Below, in pieces: positions 1 to 9,320 of a stretch of 64,000 nucleotides of DNA. The position numbers and the translations under genes are program-made. Location of the stretch: the NCBI RefSeq assembly GCF_004341235.1, contig NZ_SLUP01000006.1, forward strand, positions 248,001 to 312,000, in the 5' to 3' direction. Source of the stretch: Mariniflexile fucanivorans (GTDB lineage: Bacteria > Bacteroidota > Bacteroidia > Flavobacteriales > Flavobacteriaceae). The first letter of the stretch is position 1, and each line of letters opens with the position of its first letter. A model generated the notes under the pieces. That model searched no databases. It saw only the letters and a program-made list of their open reading frames with translations, and was not told the origin of the DNA.

Positions 1-1383
1 TTGGCTGCTGCTACTATTTCTTCCGCATTAGGGTCTTTTATGGTAGCACCTAGAACTTTACAAGCCATAGGTGGTGATAAAGTGTTTCCTAATCGCCTCG
101 TTAATTTTTGGGTTTCTAAAGGAACTTCAAAAAATAACGAACCTAGAAATGCTACCATCCTAACGAGTCTTATTGCTATTGTATTTGTTTTAATGGGAGA
201 CGTTAATGCTGTTGCAGAAGTGATATCCATGTTTTTCATGGTTACTTATGGGTCATTATGTCTTATTTCATTTATGCAACATTTTGCAGCAGACCCATCC
301 TACCGTCCTTCATTCAAATCGAAATGGTACTTATCGCTTTTAGGAGCCATTATGTGTATTTATTTAATGTTCAAAATAAATACACCTTATGCCATTGCCG
401 CCATAGCATTAATGGTTTTGTTATATTTTTATATTTCGACAAAAAGTGACACTAAAAAAGGAATGGCAAATATATTTCAAGGTGTTATTTATCAATTTAG
501 TAGAAGAATGCAAGTTTTTTTACAAAAAGCAGATAAGGATAATACTGAAGAAAACTGGAGACCTGCCGTACTGTGTTTATCAAAAGACAGTTTTGAACGC
601 TATGGCGCTTTAGAAATGATGAAATGGATTTCCCATAGATATGGTTTTGGCACCTATATTCACTTTGAAAAAGGTTATTTTTCATCTGAATCTAAAAAAA
701 TAGCTGCGGAAAAGCTAGACAAGTTAATTAAAATGGCGTCTTTAAATAAATCGAATGTATTTTTAGAAACACTTATTTCCCCTTCAAATACGGCTGCCAT
801 AATACAAGCGATACAACAACCAGGAATTTCTGGACAGCCAAATAATATGATGCTTTTTGAATATAAAAAAGGCGAAAAGGAATGGCTAACCGATATTATT
901 GATAATTATAGTGTATTGAAAACAGCACAATACGATTTGTGCATACTGGCGAGTTCTGACAAAGGTTTTGGCAATAAAAAAGACATACACGTTTGGATAC
1001 GCAAAGAAGATTATGAAAATGCTAATTTAATGATTTTACTATCTTATATTATTTTAGGGCATTCTGATTGGCATAAAGGCGAAATAAAACTATTTGCAAC
1101 ATTCCCAAAAGAAAATTTAAAACAAGAACAAGAAAACTTAATAGAACTTACAAGTTCTGGTAGGTTACCAATATCTGCAAATAATATTCGTGTTTTACCG
1201 CTAGATCAAGATAAAAAACGAATTGATATTATTAATGAATATTCTATGGATGCCGATTTAACCCTTATTGGTTTTCATGAAAGTATGATGAAAGTAGACA
1301 ATGGCACAGCCTTCTTTGATGAATACAACAAAATAGGTAATGTACTATTTATAAATACATTAACGTCTAAATTTATTAAGTAA
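1..1383 (+). CDS. Amino acid/cation permease of the APC superfamily, C-terminal part
   Basis: The gene runs in from the left edge, so the true start lies outside the window; only 460 codons are present, and the TTG at position 1 is not taken as a start. The first 150 or so residues hold hydrophobic stretches typical of the last transmembrane helices of APC/SLC12-like transporters, with the segment SSALGSFMVAPRTLQAIGGD resembling the conserved loop of that superfamily. The remaining 300 residues are soluble and mixed alpha/beta, as in the cytoplasmic regulatory tail of SLC12-like (cation-chloride cotransporter-like) bacterial members. Substrate cannot be read from the fragment. It is convergent with the small minus-strand gene downstream. 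Confidence 0.75.
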   Translation: MAAATISSALGSFMVAPRTLQAIGGDKVFPNRLVNFWVSKGTSKNNEPRNATILTSLIAIVFVLMGDVNAVAEVISMFFMVTYGSLCLISFMQHFAADPSYRPSFKSKWYLSLLGAIMCIYLMFKINTPYAIAAIALMVLLYFYISTKSDTKKGMANIFQGVIYQFSRRMQVFLQKADKDNTEENWRPAVLCLSKDSFERYGALEMMKWISHRYGFGTYIHFEKGYFSSESKKIAAEKLDKLIKMASLNKSNVFLETLISPSNTAAIIQAIQQPGISGQPNNMMLFEYKKGEKEWLTDIIDNYSVLKTAQYDLCILASSDKGFGNKKDIHVWIRKEDYENANLMILLSYIILGHSDWHKGEIKLFATFPKENLKQEQENLIELTSSGRLPISANNIRVLPLDQDKKRIDIINEYSMDADLTLIGFHESMMKVDNGTAFFDEYNKIGNVLFINTLTSKFIK

Positions 1384-1418
1384 TAGTATCATTTTTAATA
1401 TAAGAGATTAAATTAAAT

Positions 1419-1622
1419 CTATTTTTTTTTAATTATTTTTTTCCTTAATGATAACAAATAACCTACTAAAACACCAATACCAAAACTGCCTAAAATTATT
1501 AATACTCTAGACATAGATAATTTCCAAAAAAAGAATTTCACATCGGTAACTTCAACATTTTGTATAGAAAAAATCACAATAACTAATACAAATAAAAGTC
1601 CTAAAACAGTTCTAAAATTCAT
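1419..1622 (-). CDS. LapA-domain small membrane protein (DUF1049)
   Basis: A 67-residue protein with two predicted membrane helices (about residues 4-20 and 38-58) and a lysine-rich C-terminal tail. The phrase FSIQNVEVTDVKFFFWKLSM, followed by a glycine-rich helix, fits the LapA/DUF1049 family, which in Escherichia coli takes part in lipopolysaccharide assembly. Here it stands alone between the permease and the kdsB operon. The role is inferred from the family only; the short length is normal for it. Confidence 0.7.
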   Translation of the reverse strand: MNFRTVLGLLFVLVIVIFSIQNVEVTDVKFFFWKLSMSRVLIILGSFGIGVLVGYLLSLRKKIIKKK

Positions 1623-1812
1623 TGTTTATAATGTTTTAATGTTGTTATAAAATTAATTGTTATTTCTTTATAATTTACGATTTATCACATAAATCCTTAA
1701 CAATAATCTCTGAATTTCCAAAAACAGATATAACTTCTAACTTTTTATTGAAGATTCAAACATTTATTAGCTACTAGCATACAAGTAAATATCTAGAAGA
1801 ATTTATTATTAT

Positions 1813-2361
1813 TTAGGAGTATTTAGGTTCTTTACCTTTTACACCTTTATAGAATTGATGCATAAATTCAAAATCTGCTTTTATATCATCGGTTGGGTAA
1901 AAAGGTTCTGAAATATAATTTTGTTTCCTTTCAAAATCGAGCGTAAACATGATGATAGGTACATTTGCTTTTTTAGCGATGTAGTAAAAACCGGTTCGCC
2001 ACGCCTCTACTGTTTTTCTGGTTCCTTCTGGAGCCATAGTCATTCTAAATTCTTCTTTCTCATGAAATAGTTTAGCAATGGCATCCACTTTGTTTTCATT
2101 AGTACTTCTATTAATAGGCATACCTCCAAGCGCTTTAAAAAACCATCCAAAAGGAAATATAAAAAGTTCTTTTTTGCCAACAAAATTGGTTTTGATCTGT
2201 ACAACGGCACGCAATAAAACACCTATGTAAAAGTCGTGCCAACTGGTGTGAGGCACAGCTATTATAATAGCTTTTTTAATAGTGTTTTTAGACATATTGG
2301 TATTGCCAACAACTTTCCATCCTAAAACCTTAAAATATATAAGGTTGGCTAACCACTTCAT
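1813..2361 (-). CDS. 1-acyl-sn-glycerol-3-phosphate acyltransferase family protein
   Basis: A 182-residue protein of the PlsC/LPLAT superfamily, which moves acyl groups onto lysophosphatidic acid or related lipids at the inner membrane. The HX4D catalytic motif is visible as PHTSWHDF (His38, Asp43), and the downstream EGTR-type substrate motif appears as APEGTRK near residues 110-116. It is short for the family (usually about 230-250 residues). It starts 1 nt after the stop of the kdnB-like gene and so is probably the last gene of the kdsB operon, which suggests an envelope-lipid role, but the exact acceptor is unknown. Confidence 0.8.
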   Translation of the reverse strand: MKWLANLIYFKVLGWKVVGNTNMSKNTIKKAIIIAVPHTSWHDFYIGVLLRAVVQIKTNFVGKKELFIFPFGWFFKALGGMPINRSTNENKVDAIAKLFHEKEEFRMTMAPEGTRKTVEAWRTGFYYIAKKANVPIIMFTLDFERKQNYISEPFYPTDDIKADFEFMHQFYKGVKGKEPKYS

Positions 2362-2362
2362 A

Positions 2363-3445
2363 TTACATTTTTTGATAAAGCTCCTTTAACTTTTTAGGCG
2401 TTATAATTTGTTTCCAATTTTTGCCTAAGGCATTTTCCCAAAGTGGAGCTAAATTTAATGTAATGCTTATCATTTTATCAAAATCCGCATCGCTTAAGTC
2501 CGCACAAATACCTTGTGGCAATGTTATATGATGCTTTTCTTTCATTGCTTTAAAAACCTTTACACCTTCTGGATAAAATTCTTCCAAATGATCAAAAACG
2601 ATACAGTTTCCAATACCGTGTTTTACACCTAATACGTAAGCCAAAGCGTAACTCATGGCATGCGCAACACCTACTTGGGAGTAAGCAATACTCATACCAC
2701 CATGCCATGAAGCCATCATGAGTTTTTCTTCAGATGCTTCGGTAGATAAATTATTATCTAAAAATATTTCTTTACACAGCTCTAAAGCCAAGGTACCGTA
2801 GGTTTCACTAAAAGTGTTTAAATAGGTGCCTTCCAACGATTCTATGCAATGAATATAGCAATCCATTCCAGTATAAAACCACTGTTCTTTTGGAACATCT
2901 TTAGTAAGTTCAGAATCTAAAATAACTTGATCGAAAGGTGTAAAATCTGAATTAATCCCTAACTTTTTTTCAGGGCCAATTAGAACCGTTGTTCTGGAAA
3001 CTTCGGCACCCGTCCCCGATATAGTTGGAATACCAACATGATATATGGCCGCATTTTTCACTAAATCCCAACCTTGATAATCTTTAGCTTCCCCTTCATT
3101 GGTAAGCATAATAGATACCGCTTTGGCTAAATCTAAAACAGAGCCACCACCAATACCTATGATGCCCGATGGCAATTCTTTTGTAGTTAATATAATATCT
3201 TCAACGATGGCATCAACTTGCGATGTTTTTGGTTCTTCTTTAGTTGATATAAACAGTATTTTATCATTGTAGGCTAATGGAATTCGTGAAGTTAACCATG
3301 AATTATTTCTAAACACATCATCTATTAAATAAATAAATGGGGCGTTCATACTTAAGCGTTTTGGGGCTAAAATTTCACTTAACTGGTTGAAACTACCTCT
3401 GCCAAAAACTACTTTTGACACCATGGGAAAGTTTTTATAACTCAT
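2363..3445 (-). CDS. kdnB: 3-deoxy-alpha-D-manno-octulosonate 8-oxidase (KdnB-like)
   Basis: Iron-containing alcohol dehydrogenase fold, 360 residues. KdnB oxidises C8 of Kdo to the aldehyde, which KdnA then aminates to 8-amino-Kdo. The sequence agrees closely with what I recall of Shewanella KdnB over its whole length, for example the FGRGSF opening, MLTN and YQGWDL blocks, GIPTISGTGAE and EQWFYTGMDCYIH. The nucleotide motif GGGSVLD is at 99-105, and the metal ligands read as Asp195, His199, His262 and His276. It lies 71 nt downstream of the HAD gene and two genes after kdsB. No KdnA-type aminotransferase is in the window. A general iron alcohol dehydrogenase is the alternative, but the kdsB linkage argues against it. 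Confidence 0.82.
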   Translation of the reverse strand: MSYKNFPMVSKVVFGRGSFNQLSEILAPKRLSMNAPFIYLIDDVFRNNSWLTSRIPLAYNDKILFISTKEEPKTSQVDAIVEDIILTTKELPSGIIGIGGGSVLDLAKAVSIMLTNEGEAKDYQGWDLVKNAAIYHVGIPTISGTGAEVSRTTVLIGPEKKLGINSDFTPFDQVILDSELTKDVPKEQWFYTGMDCYIHCIESLEGTYLNTFSETYGTLALELCKEIFLDNNLSTEASEEKLMMASWHGGMSIAYSQVGVAHAMSYALAYVLGVKHGIGNCIVFDHLEEFYPEGVKVFKAMKEKHHITLPQGICADLSDADFDKMISITLNLAPLWENALGKNWKQIITPKKLKELYQKM

Positions 3446-3516
3446 TTAATTTATTTTCTTTTTCAAGATGTAAAAATACTAATATTTTAATTTTTCTTGT
3501 TTAATTACTTACACTT

Positions 3517-4221
3517 TTAACTTAATAATTTTAAAAGATCCTTTAAACTACTTATTGTTTTGTAGTTCTTTCCATTAGTCTCTTTTTCTGTAACCTGTTC
3601 GTGTACCCAAGTGGTATGAAAAGGCACATGAATGGCATGTGCTTTTATATTAACTAAAGGCAACACGTCCGATTTAAGAGAATTTCCAATCATTAAAAAC
3701 TCAGATGGTTTAATATCGAGATGGTTTAATAATTTTGAATAATTAGCTTCTTGCTTATCGCTTAATACTTCAATATGATGAAAATATTTTGTTAAACCCG
3801 ATTTTTCAAGTTTACGTTCTTGGTCTAATAAATCGCCTTTAGTCGCTAAAATAATTCTATATTTTTTTGATACTACTTTTAAAACATCTTCTACCCCATC
3901 AAGCAACTCAACAGGCTTGTTTAGCATGTCTTTACCTATATTTAAAATAGCTTCAATACTTTTTGTTGAAATATTATAGTTAGACTGCTCTAAGGCACTT
4001 TCAACCATCGATAACACAAAGGCTTTAACACCATAACCATACATTGGTAAATTATCAATTTCTTTTTTAAATAGCTCTTGATCGATTGTATTCAAGGTTT
4101 CGTATTCTGATAATAACTTACCGAATTCCACTTCGGCATCACGAAAATACGTTTCGTTTACCCACAGCGTATCATCGGCATCAAACCCAATTACTTTTAT
4201 GTTTTTATAATCTATTTCCAT
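3517..4221 (-). CDS. HAD-family phosphatase, capped type
   Basis: A 234-residue haloacid dehalogenase-like hydrolase. Motif I is GFDADDTLW with nucleophile Asp14 and acid/base Asp16; motif II is the LATKG segment near residue 125; motif III/IV is around [10 protein letters not shown] near residue 180. Residues about 20-95 form an alpha-helical C1 cap, so this is not the uncapped KdsC-type Kdo-8-phosphatase (about 175 residues), although its place in a Kdo gene group makes a sugar-phosphate substrate plausible. Its start overlaps the end of kdsB by 10 nt, implying translational coupling. The substrate is unknown. Confidence 0.8.
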   Translation of the reverse strand: MEIDYKNIKVIGFDADDTLWVNETYFRDAEVEFGKLLSEYETLNTIDQELFKKEIDNLPMYGYGVKAFVLSMVESALEQSNYNISTKSIEAILNIGKDMLNKPVELLDGVEDVLKVVSKKYRIILATKGDLLDQERKLEKSGLTKYFHHIEVLSDKQEANYSKLLNHLDIKPSEFLMIGNSLKSDVLPLVNIKAHAIHVPFHTTWVHEQVTEKETNGKNYKTISSLKDLLKLLS

Positions 4222-4940
4222 GCTTTTTTAGCGCGTTCTAAATCTTCTGGGGTATCAATTTCTACACCTTCGGTGGATGTTTCTACCATTTTAATACGCT
4301 TCCCATATTCCAAATAACGTAACTGTTCCAGTTTTTCGGAAGCTTCCAAAGTTAACATCGGGAACTTATAAAAATCCAATAAAGCTTGTTTTCTAAAGGC
4401 ATAAACCCCTTTGTGTTTAAAATACTTAACAGGAACATTTTTATCTCTTGGATACGGAATGGGACTTCTTGAAAAATAAAGCGCGAAGTCAAATTTATCA
4501 ATGACAACTTTAACGGTATTGGGGTTGTTAATTTCATCCTCATTAGAAATATGAACCATTAAGGACGCTAAATCGATATGTTTATCGTGGTCATTCTTAA
4601 ATACGGCTATTAATTTTTCCAGAGATTCTTTATCTGTAAACGGTTCGTCGCCTTGTACATTAATAACTATATCAATATTTAAAAACTCAATAGCTTCGGC
4701 TATTCTGTCGCTACCACATTCATGTTCTTTTTTACTCATCATGGCTTTTCCACCATGGTTTATAATTTCATTATAAATGATATCGCTATCGGTAACTACT
4801 ATCACATCATCAAACAAGTTGGTGTTAACGGTTGCTTCGTAAGTACGAACAATCACCGATTTCCCACCAAGGTCTTGCATAAGTTTTCCTGGAAAGCGTG
4901 ATGCACTATAACGTGCAGGAATCATTGAAATAATCTTCAT
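4212..4940 (-). CDS. kdsB: 3-deoxy-manno-octulosonate cytidylyltransferase
   Basis: KdsB activates Kdo with CTP to CMP-Kdo for transfer to lipid A in the cytoplasm. The 242-residue length is normal. The nucleotidyltransferase signature is [13 protein letters not shown] at residues 7-19, followed by [14 protein letters not shown] (metal and CTP site) and RSPIPYPR. It is the first gene of a minus-strand operon with a HAD phosphatase, a KdnB-like Kdo oxidase and an acyltransferase, all consistent with lipid A core synthesis or modification. Confidence 0.95.
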   Translation of the reverse strand: MKIISMIPARYSASRFPGKLMQDLGGKSVIVRTYEATVNTNLFDDVIVVTDSDIIYNEIINHGGKAMMSKKEHECGSDRIAEAIEFLNIDIVINVQGDEPFTDKESLEKLIAVFKNDHDKHIDLASLMVHISNEDEINNPNTVKVVIDKFDFALYFSRSPIPYPRDKNVPVKYFKHKGVYAFRKQALLDFYKFPMLTLEASEKLEQLRYLEYGKRIKMVETSTEGVEIDTPEDLERAKKAWK

Positions 4941-4975
4941 ATATTAAAAATTCTTTTTCAAAAATAGAATAAAAA

Positions 4976-5551
4976 TTAGTGGTTTTTTATTTTAGGCGAT
5001 GTAAACTTTTTATAGAACTTAAAAATTACAAAAAATAATAGAAAAACCAATATTATTGCTAGAAAAGGTAGAAATATAGAAACAATAGACATTATTATGG
5101 ATGTTCCTGTTTCTACCGTTGAAACTATGGGGTTTGCCATACCACCTGTTGTAGCAGTTGAAGTTAGTCGTGTTGCACTCGAAGTTCCTGAAATAGCTGC
5201 TGCGGTTCCGCCACCTGCAATAATAGCTAATGCCCAAGTAACTACGGGACTTAAATCGGACACGGTTGAAAGCATCACCGCCGTTCCTGCAAGTGCCGCT
5301 AGTGGTACGGATATACTATCAAGTAAATTATCTACATACGGAATAAAATAGGCGAAAATTTCAACAACTGTGGCAACACCCAGTGTTATCAATGCCGTAG
5401 TACTCCCAATCCATTGCCAGGAGTCGTTAAGTTGCCAAACATCAAAAAAAGTAGCTAAACTTAAAGCAAACAAAGGCAAAAACACTCGAAAACCCACCGA
5501 TGCTGAAAGTCCGATACCTAGGCAAATACTAATGATGGTTTCTAAGCTCAT
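4976..5551 (-). CDS. DUF4126 domain membrane protein
   Basis: A 191-residue integral membrane protein with about five hydrophobic segments. The N-terminus (LGIGLSASVGFRVFLPLFAL) and the alanine/glycine/threonine-rich middle (TSSATRLTSTATTGG) match the DUF4126 family as I remember it. The C-terminus is a helix followed by a short basic tail. The function of the family is unknown. It is followed 36 nt later by kdsB on the same strand, so cotranscription is possible, but no functional link is evident. Confidence 0.75.
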   Translation of the reverse strand: MSLETIISICLGIGLSASVGFRVFLPLFALSLATFFDVWQLNDSWQWIGSTTALITLGVATVVEIFAYFIPYVDNLLDSISVPLAALAGTAVMLSTVSDLSPVVTWALAIIAGGGTAAAISGTSSATRLTSTATTGGMANPIVSTVETGTSIIMSIVSIFLPFLAIILVFLLFFVIFKFYKKFTSPKIKNH

Positions 5552-5634
5552 AAATTCCTAAAAGAACATTTTAAATTATACTATAAATATAAAGATTTGT
5601 TTCTAAAAACTGTGACCACCACTGTAAACTGTTC

Positions 5635-7062
5635 TTAATTTTCCTCAAAAAAATCATCTGTAAAACCTATAAGGTACAGTTTTTCTTTGGCTCTGGTTAC
5701 AGCGGTGTATAACCAGCGTAAATAGTCCTTATCAATACCATTTGGTAAATAAGGTTGCTCCACAAAAACGGTATTCCATTGTCCACCTTGCGATTTGTGG
5801 CAGGTTATGGCATACGAAAACTTAACCTGCAACGCATTAAAATGTTTACTCGCTTTTACTTTTAAAAACTTTTTATATTTACTGGTTTCACTTTCAAAAT
5901 CTTTCATCACCTCTTGATACAATCTGTTGGAATCTTCATAGGATAACGAAGGTGTTTCAGATTCAATAGTGTCTAACAACAAAACGGTTTCAAAAGGAGC
6001 CATTTTAGGGTAATCGACCATGCGTATTTTAACTTCCGCAAAGCGAAAACCATATAATTCTGTAATGCTGAAAATTTCTAGCACTTCAATAATATCCCCA
6101 TTGGCTATAAAACCTGCTTCGGTGATTGGTTTTATCCAAAAATAATTATTTTTTACGACCATTAGGTAATCGCCCGCAGACAATTCACTTTCATTAAATA
6201 AAATTCTACTTCTAATTTGTTGGTTGTATAAATTGGCGCGTTTGTTACTTCGAACTATAATGGCAGTTTCTTCATTTCCTAAATTGCCATAAGCATCATT
6301 AATAGCATCCATAATTTCATAACCATCAATAAGCCTAACAATATCTTTAAAATGTGCCAGATCGAACTTAAACGCATCATTAAAGCCATTAGACAAAGCT
6401 TCACGTAGTACCGTAGCATTTACAAGAATTCCAGAATCTTGTTCTTGCCTTACTACTTCATCTAATTCCATTCTAGTAACTTCTTTATTATAATTTAAAG
6501 CCAGCGTGTTTTCATCCAAAGCAGGACTTAAATCTAACTTTACAGGTGGTAATTGTGCCGTATCACCTATTAAAAGTAGTTTGCATTGGTGCCCAGAATA
6601 AACATATTGCATTAAATCGTCCAACAACGAACCATTTTCAAACAATTTAGAATCGCCAGGGGTATCTGGTATCATGGACGCCTCATCAACAATAAAAATG
6701 GTGTTTTTATGTTTATTGGGTTGCAGCACGAACGATACGCCTCCACCCTTCTCTTTTTTAGGAAAATATATTTTTTTATGAATGGTAAATGCCTCTTTTC
6801 CCGAATAATTAGCGATTACTTTAGCTGCTCTACCTGTTGGAGCCATTAAAACCGAACTTTTTTTCGCTTTCCATAAATTGTTAACAATAGTGCCTACAAT
6901 AGTGGTTTTTCCAGTACCAGCATAGCCTTTTAGCAGATAAAGCGTATTTGGGGCCTTATTAAAAATAAATTCTGAAAGCTGTTGTAAAACAATATTTTGT
7001 TTGATGGTAGGTTGAAACGGAAACTGCTGTTTTATAAGGGAATAGAATTCAGATGGGGTCAT
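5635..7062 (-). CDS. RecD-like ATP-dependent DNA helicase
   Basis: A 475-residue superfamily 1 helicase of the RecD/Dda group. The Walker A box GYAGTGKTT is at residues 46-54, a Walker B box IFIVDEASM near 125, a GDTAQLPPV motif III near 165, and late motifs AITCHKSQGGQW and YTAVTRAKEKL near the C-terminus that couple ATP use to strand movement. No RecB or RecC partner is adjacent, so it is the free-standing helicase common in Bacteroidota, not a RecBCD subunit. A matching -7 element lies 26 nt upstream of the start. Confidence 0.88.
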   Translation of the reverse strand: MTPSEFYSLIKQQFPFQPTIKQNIVLQQLSEFIFNKAPNTLYLLKGYAGTGKTTIVGTIVNNLWKAKKSSVLMAPTGRAAKVIANYSGKEAFTIHKKIYFPKKEKGGGVSFVLQPNKHKNTIFIVDEASMIPDTPGDSKLFENGSLLDDLMQYVYSGHQCKLLLIGDTAQLPPVKLDLSPALDENTLALNYNKEVTRMELDEVVRQEQDSGILVNATVLREALSNGFNDAFKFDLAHFKDIVRLIDGYEIMDAINDAYGNLGNEETAIIVRSNKRANLYNQQIRSRILFNESELSAGDYLMVVKNNYFWIKPITEAGFIANGDIIEVLEIFSITELYGFRFAEVKIRMVDYPKMAPFETVLLLDTIESETPSLSYEDSNRLYQEVMKDFESETSKYKKFLKVKASKHFNALQVKFSYAITCHKSQGGQWNTVFVEQPYLPNGIDKDYLRWLYTAVTRAKEKLYLIGFTDDFFEEN

Positions 7063-7087
7063 TAATATTTGTAAATTAAAAATTATT

Positions 7088-7095
7088 CAAAGATA
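7088..7095 (-). promoter_or_regulatory. Promoter -7 element of the RecD-like helicase gene
   Basis: On the minus strand the bases read TATCTTTG, a full match to the Bacteroidota TAnnTTTG element, 26 nt before the ATG. No clear TTG upstream box at the usual spacing. Confidence 0.5.
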
Positions 7096-7142
7096 GTAAT
7101 GATTTTTAGTGTGAATTGATTTTAACGATTAAAAAAAAATTG

Positions 7143-7150
7143 TAGATTTG
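7143..7150 (+). promoter_or_regulatory. Promoter -7 element of the 7191 gene
   Basis: TAGATTTG matches TAnnTTTG; a TTG lies at 7116-7118, with a spacing of 24 nt that is a little long. It would serve the three-gene plus-strand operon ending in rsmD. Confidence 0.5.
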
Positions 7151-7190
7151 CGAAACACCTTTAATAAACTTTTTAAATTATAAAACGATT

Positions 7191-7928
7191 ATGTTGAATT
7201 TTATTCTTATTGCTGTTGGAGCTATAGTACTAACAATTGTCTTGGTTAAGCTAGTTGATAAATTTATACCTTCTAAATTTAAGCCAGTATTAAATATTGC
7301 GCTTTGGTTATTAATTGCTTTTTTGGGTTACCAAACATATATGTCTATTTACACACCTATTTTATTCAACCAAGAAAAAGACAAACGTTATGCTGAAGTA
7401 ATTAAAAATTTAATTGACATTAGAGATTCTCAATTAGCTTACAAACAAGTAAATGGTAAGTTTACAGATAATTATGATGAATTAGTGAAATTTATTGAAA
7501 ATGGTCAATACACCATCATACAGCGTAAAGATGCTAGTATCATTGATACTGAATTAACAAAACGTTTTGGAGTTGATACTTATAAAGATATTGTGATTGT
7601 TGATACTTTAGGCTTTGTTCCTGTAAAAGATTCATTATTTAAAAATTCAACACGATACAAAACCATGATGAATGTTCCTGTTGGAAAACCAGATGAAAAA
7701 TTTAAATTAGAAGCTGGATTTATAAGACAGAATGATATAAACATACCTGTGTTTGAAGCTTCTGTTAAAAAAGATATTATTTTATACGACCAAGATAAAG
7801 ACATGGTTACTCAAGAAAACCAAGTGATTTCGGTTGATGGTGTAAATGGAGATGCTTTAAGAGTAGGCTCAATGAGTGAAGTTAAAACTATTGGAAACTG
7901 GCCAAAAACTTATGGCTCTAACGAATAA
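7191..7928 (+). CDS. Conserved flavobacterial membrane-anchored protein, function unknown
   Basis: A 245-residue protein with two N-terminal membrane helices (about residues 2-21 and 31-52) and a soluble remainder with no recognised catalytic motif. The first soluble part (NLIDIRDSQLAYKQVNGKF, then a tyrosine/aspartate-rich stretch) resembles the conserved core of type IV pilin-like or gliding-associated extracytoplasmic domains only loosely, so no function is assigned. Its end overlaps the likely ATG of the DUF3822 gene by 17 nt, and rsmD follows with a 1-nt overlap, so the three form one transcript. Confidence 0.75.
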   Translation: MLNFILIAVGAIVLTIVLVKLVDKFIPSKFKPVLNIALWLLIAFLGYQTYMSIYTPILFNQEKDKRYAEVIKNLIDIRDSQLAYKQVNGKFTDNYDELVKFIENGQYTIIQRKDASIIDTELTKRFGVDTYKDIVIVDTLGFVPVKDSLFKNSTRYKTMMNVPVGKPDEKFKLEAGFIRQNDINIPVFEASVKKDIILYDQDKDMVTQENQVISVDGVNGDALRVGSMSEVKTIGNWPKTYGSNE

Positions 7929-8733
7929 AACGTTTAACAAACTAAATAATCTAGAATTGTCCATTCAAATAAGTTTGAGTGGACTTTCTTTTTGTATCCT
8001 ACAAAGAGATACCCATACTATTATCAATTTAAAAGAAGTTAGTTTTCAAAAAAAACTGAATCCTTTAGAAGTTTTAGATTATTTGAAACATCTTTTTAAT
8101 ACCGAAAACGTTACACAACACACGTATAATAGCATAACCATTATACACGATAACGAACTTTCTACACTAGTGCCTAAACCTCTATTTAATGAAGAATGTA
8201 TTGCCGATTACCTAAAGTTTAATTCTAAGATTTTAGTATCCGATTTTATAGCACACGATGAAGTTCTTGTAAACGATAGCGTAAATGTTTATGTACCTTA
8301 TATAAACATAAACAACTTTATTTACGACCAATTTGGTGCCTTTACCTTCAAGCATGTTTCTACCGTTTTAATTGAAGAAATTTTACAGCTTGAAAAAAAT
8401 GCTAGTACTCCAAAAGTCTATGTAAATATTAGTAAAAGCCATTTTGAGATTATTATCGTTGATAATGCTAAACTCATTTTATACAATACCTTCGAGTATA
8501 ACACACCCGAAGATTTTATTTATTACGTACTGTTTGCTACCGAGCAATTAAACCTAAACCCAGAAACGTTTAGTTTAGTTTTTATTGGAGACGTTTCAAA
8601 AGAAGACGCACTATACACCATAGCGTATAAATACATTAGGAATATAAGTTTTGGAAACAGAAATGAGACTTTCAGTTACATAGAAAAGCCAAAAACCAAC
8701 CATTCCAATTTCACTTTAATAAAAAGTTTGTAA
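7912..8733 (+). CDS. DUF3822 family protein
   Basis: A 273-residue protein from the ATG at 7912; a GTG at 7876 would add 12 residues but lies inside the preceding gene and lacks support. The sequence matches the Bacteroidota DUF3822 family, which has an actin-like ATPase fold by family description, but I see no clean phosphate-binding loop. Its stop codon overlaps the rsmD start in TAATG. The persistent coupling with rsmD suggests a role near RNA modification or coenzyme A synthesis genes, but nothing in the sequence shows a function. Confidence 0.75.
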   Translation: MALTNKTFNKLNNLELSIQISLSGLSFCILQRDTHTIINLKEVSFQKKLNPLEVLDYLKHLFNTENVTQHTYNSITIIHDNELSTLVPKPLFNEECIADYLKFNSKILVSDFIAHDEVLVNDSVNVYVPYININNFIYDQFGAFTFKHVSTVLIEEILQLEKNASTPKVYVNISKSHFEIIIVDNAKLILYNTFEYNTPEDFIYYVLFATEQLNLNPETFSLVFIGDVSKEDALYTIAYKYIRNISFGNRNETFSYIEKPKTNHSNFTLIKSL

Positions 8734-9278
8734 TGCGCATTATTTCAGGAATTTACAAAAGCAGAAAAATTGTAGCACCAAAAAATTTACCGGTGCGCCC
8801 CACCACCGATATGGCCAAGGAATCCTTGTTCAATATTATAAACAACAACTTTTATTTTGATGAAATAATCGTGTTAGATTTATTTGCCGGAACAGGTAAC
8901 ATCAGTTACGAGTTTGCTTCTAGAGGTACCGAACAAATCACTTGCGTAGATCAAGATTTTGGTTGCATCAAGTTTATTAATAAAACGGCTTCTGAATATA
9001 AAATGCCCATACAAACCATTAAAAGCGATGTGTTTTCCTTTTTAGAAAAAACAGCATTGCAATCTAATATCATTTTTGCAGATCCGCCTTACAGTTTTCC
9101 AGATGATGCTTTTGCTAAAATTCCCGAACTCGTATTTAAAAATAATTTACTGCTTGAAGAAGGGTTGCTTATTATAGAGCATTCTAAACATACCGATTTA
9201 TCAAAACTAAATAATTTTAGTTACTCAAAAAGCTATGGTGGTAACGTATTTAGTTTTTTTGAATACCCAACAGAATAA
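8733..9278 (+). CDS. rsmD: RsmD-family RNA (guanine-N2) methyltransferase
   Basis: RsmD methylates G966 of 16S rRNA using S-adenosylmethionine. The 181-residue protein has the expected N-terminal RIISGIYKSRKI motif, the KESLFNII segment, the SAM-binding LDLFAGTGNISYE near residues 50-62, and the catalytic DPPY tetrapeptide near residue 112. The ATG shares two bases with the stop codon of the DUF3822 gene. It ends 9 nt before a hairpin that serves as terminator for rnpB coming from the other side and may also stop this operon. Confidence 0.92.
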   Translation: MRIISGIYKSRKIVAPKNLPVRPTTDMAKESLFNIINNNFYFDEIIVLDLFAGTGNISYEFASRGTEQITCVDQDFGCIKFINKTASEYKMPIQTIKSDVFSFLEKTALQSNIIFADPPYSFPDDAFAKIPELVFKNNLLLEEGLLIIEHSKHTDLSKLNNFSYSKSYGGNVFSFFEYPTE

Positions 9279-9309
9279 AAAAACAAAGCCCTTTGCAAAT
9301 ACAAAGAGC
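9279..9309 (-). terminator. Rho-independent terminator of rnpB
   Basis: On the minus strand an 8-bp stem GCTCTTTG / CAAAGGGC with a 6-nt loop is followed by TTTGTTTTTTT. It lies just 3' of the RNase P RNA and abuts the end of rsmD, so it may act on both strands. Confidence 0.7.
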
Positions 9310-9320
9310 CTGTTTTAAAA

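Noticed and set aside
3517-4221. KdsC (Kdo-8-phosphate phosphatase)
   Set aside because: It has a cap domain and is longer than KdsC; only the position near kdsB argues for it.
5019-5351. ORFs in other frames over the DUF4126 gene
   Set aside because: Shadows of the real gene; composition is unlike a protein.
5635-7062. RecD subunit of a RecBCD complex
   Set aside because: No recB or recC beside it and the length fits the free-standing helicase.
7876-7911. GTG start of the DUF3822 gene
   Set aside because: It adds 12 residues that are read from the end of the previous gene; the ATG at 7912 is better.
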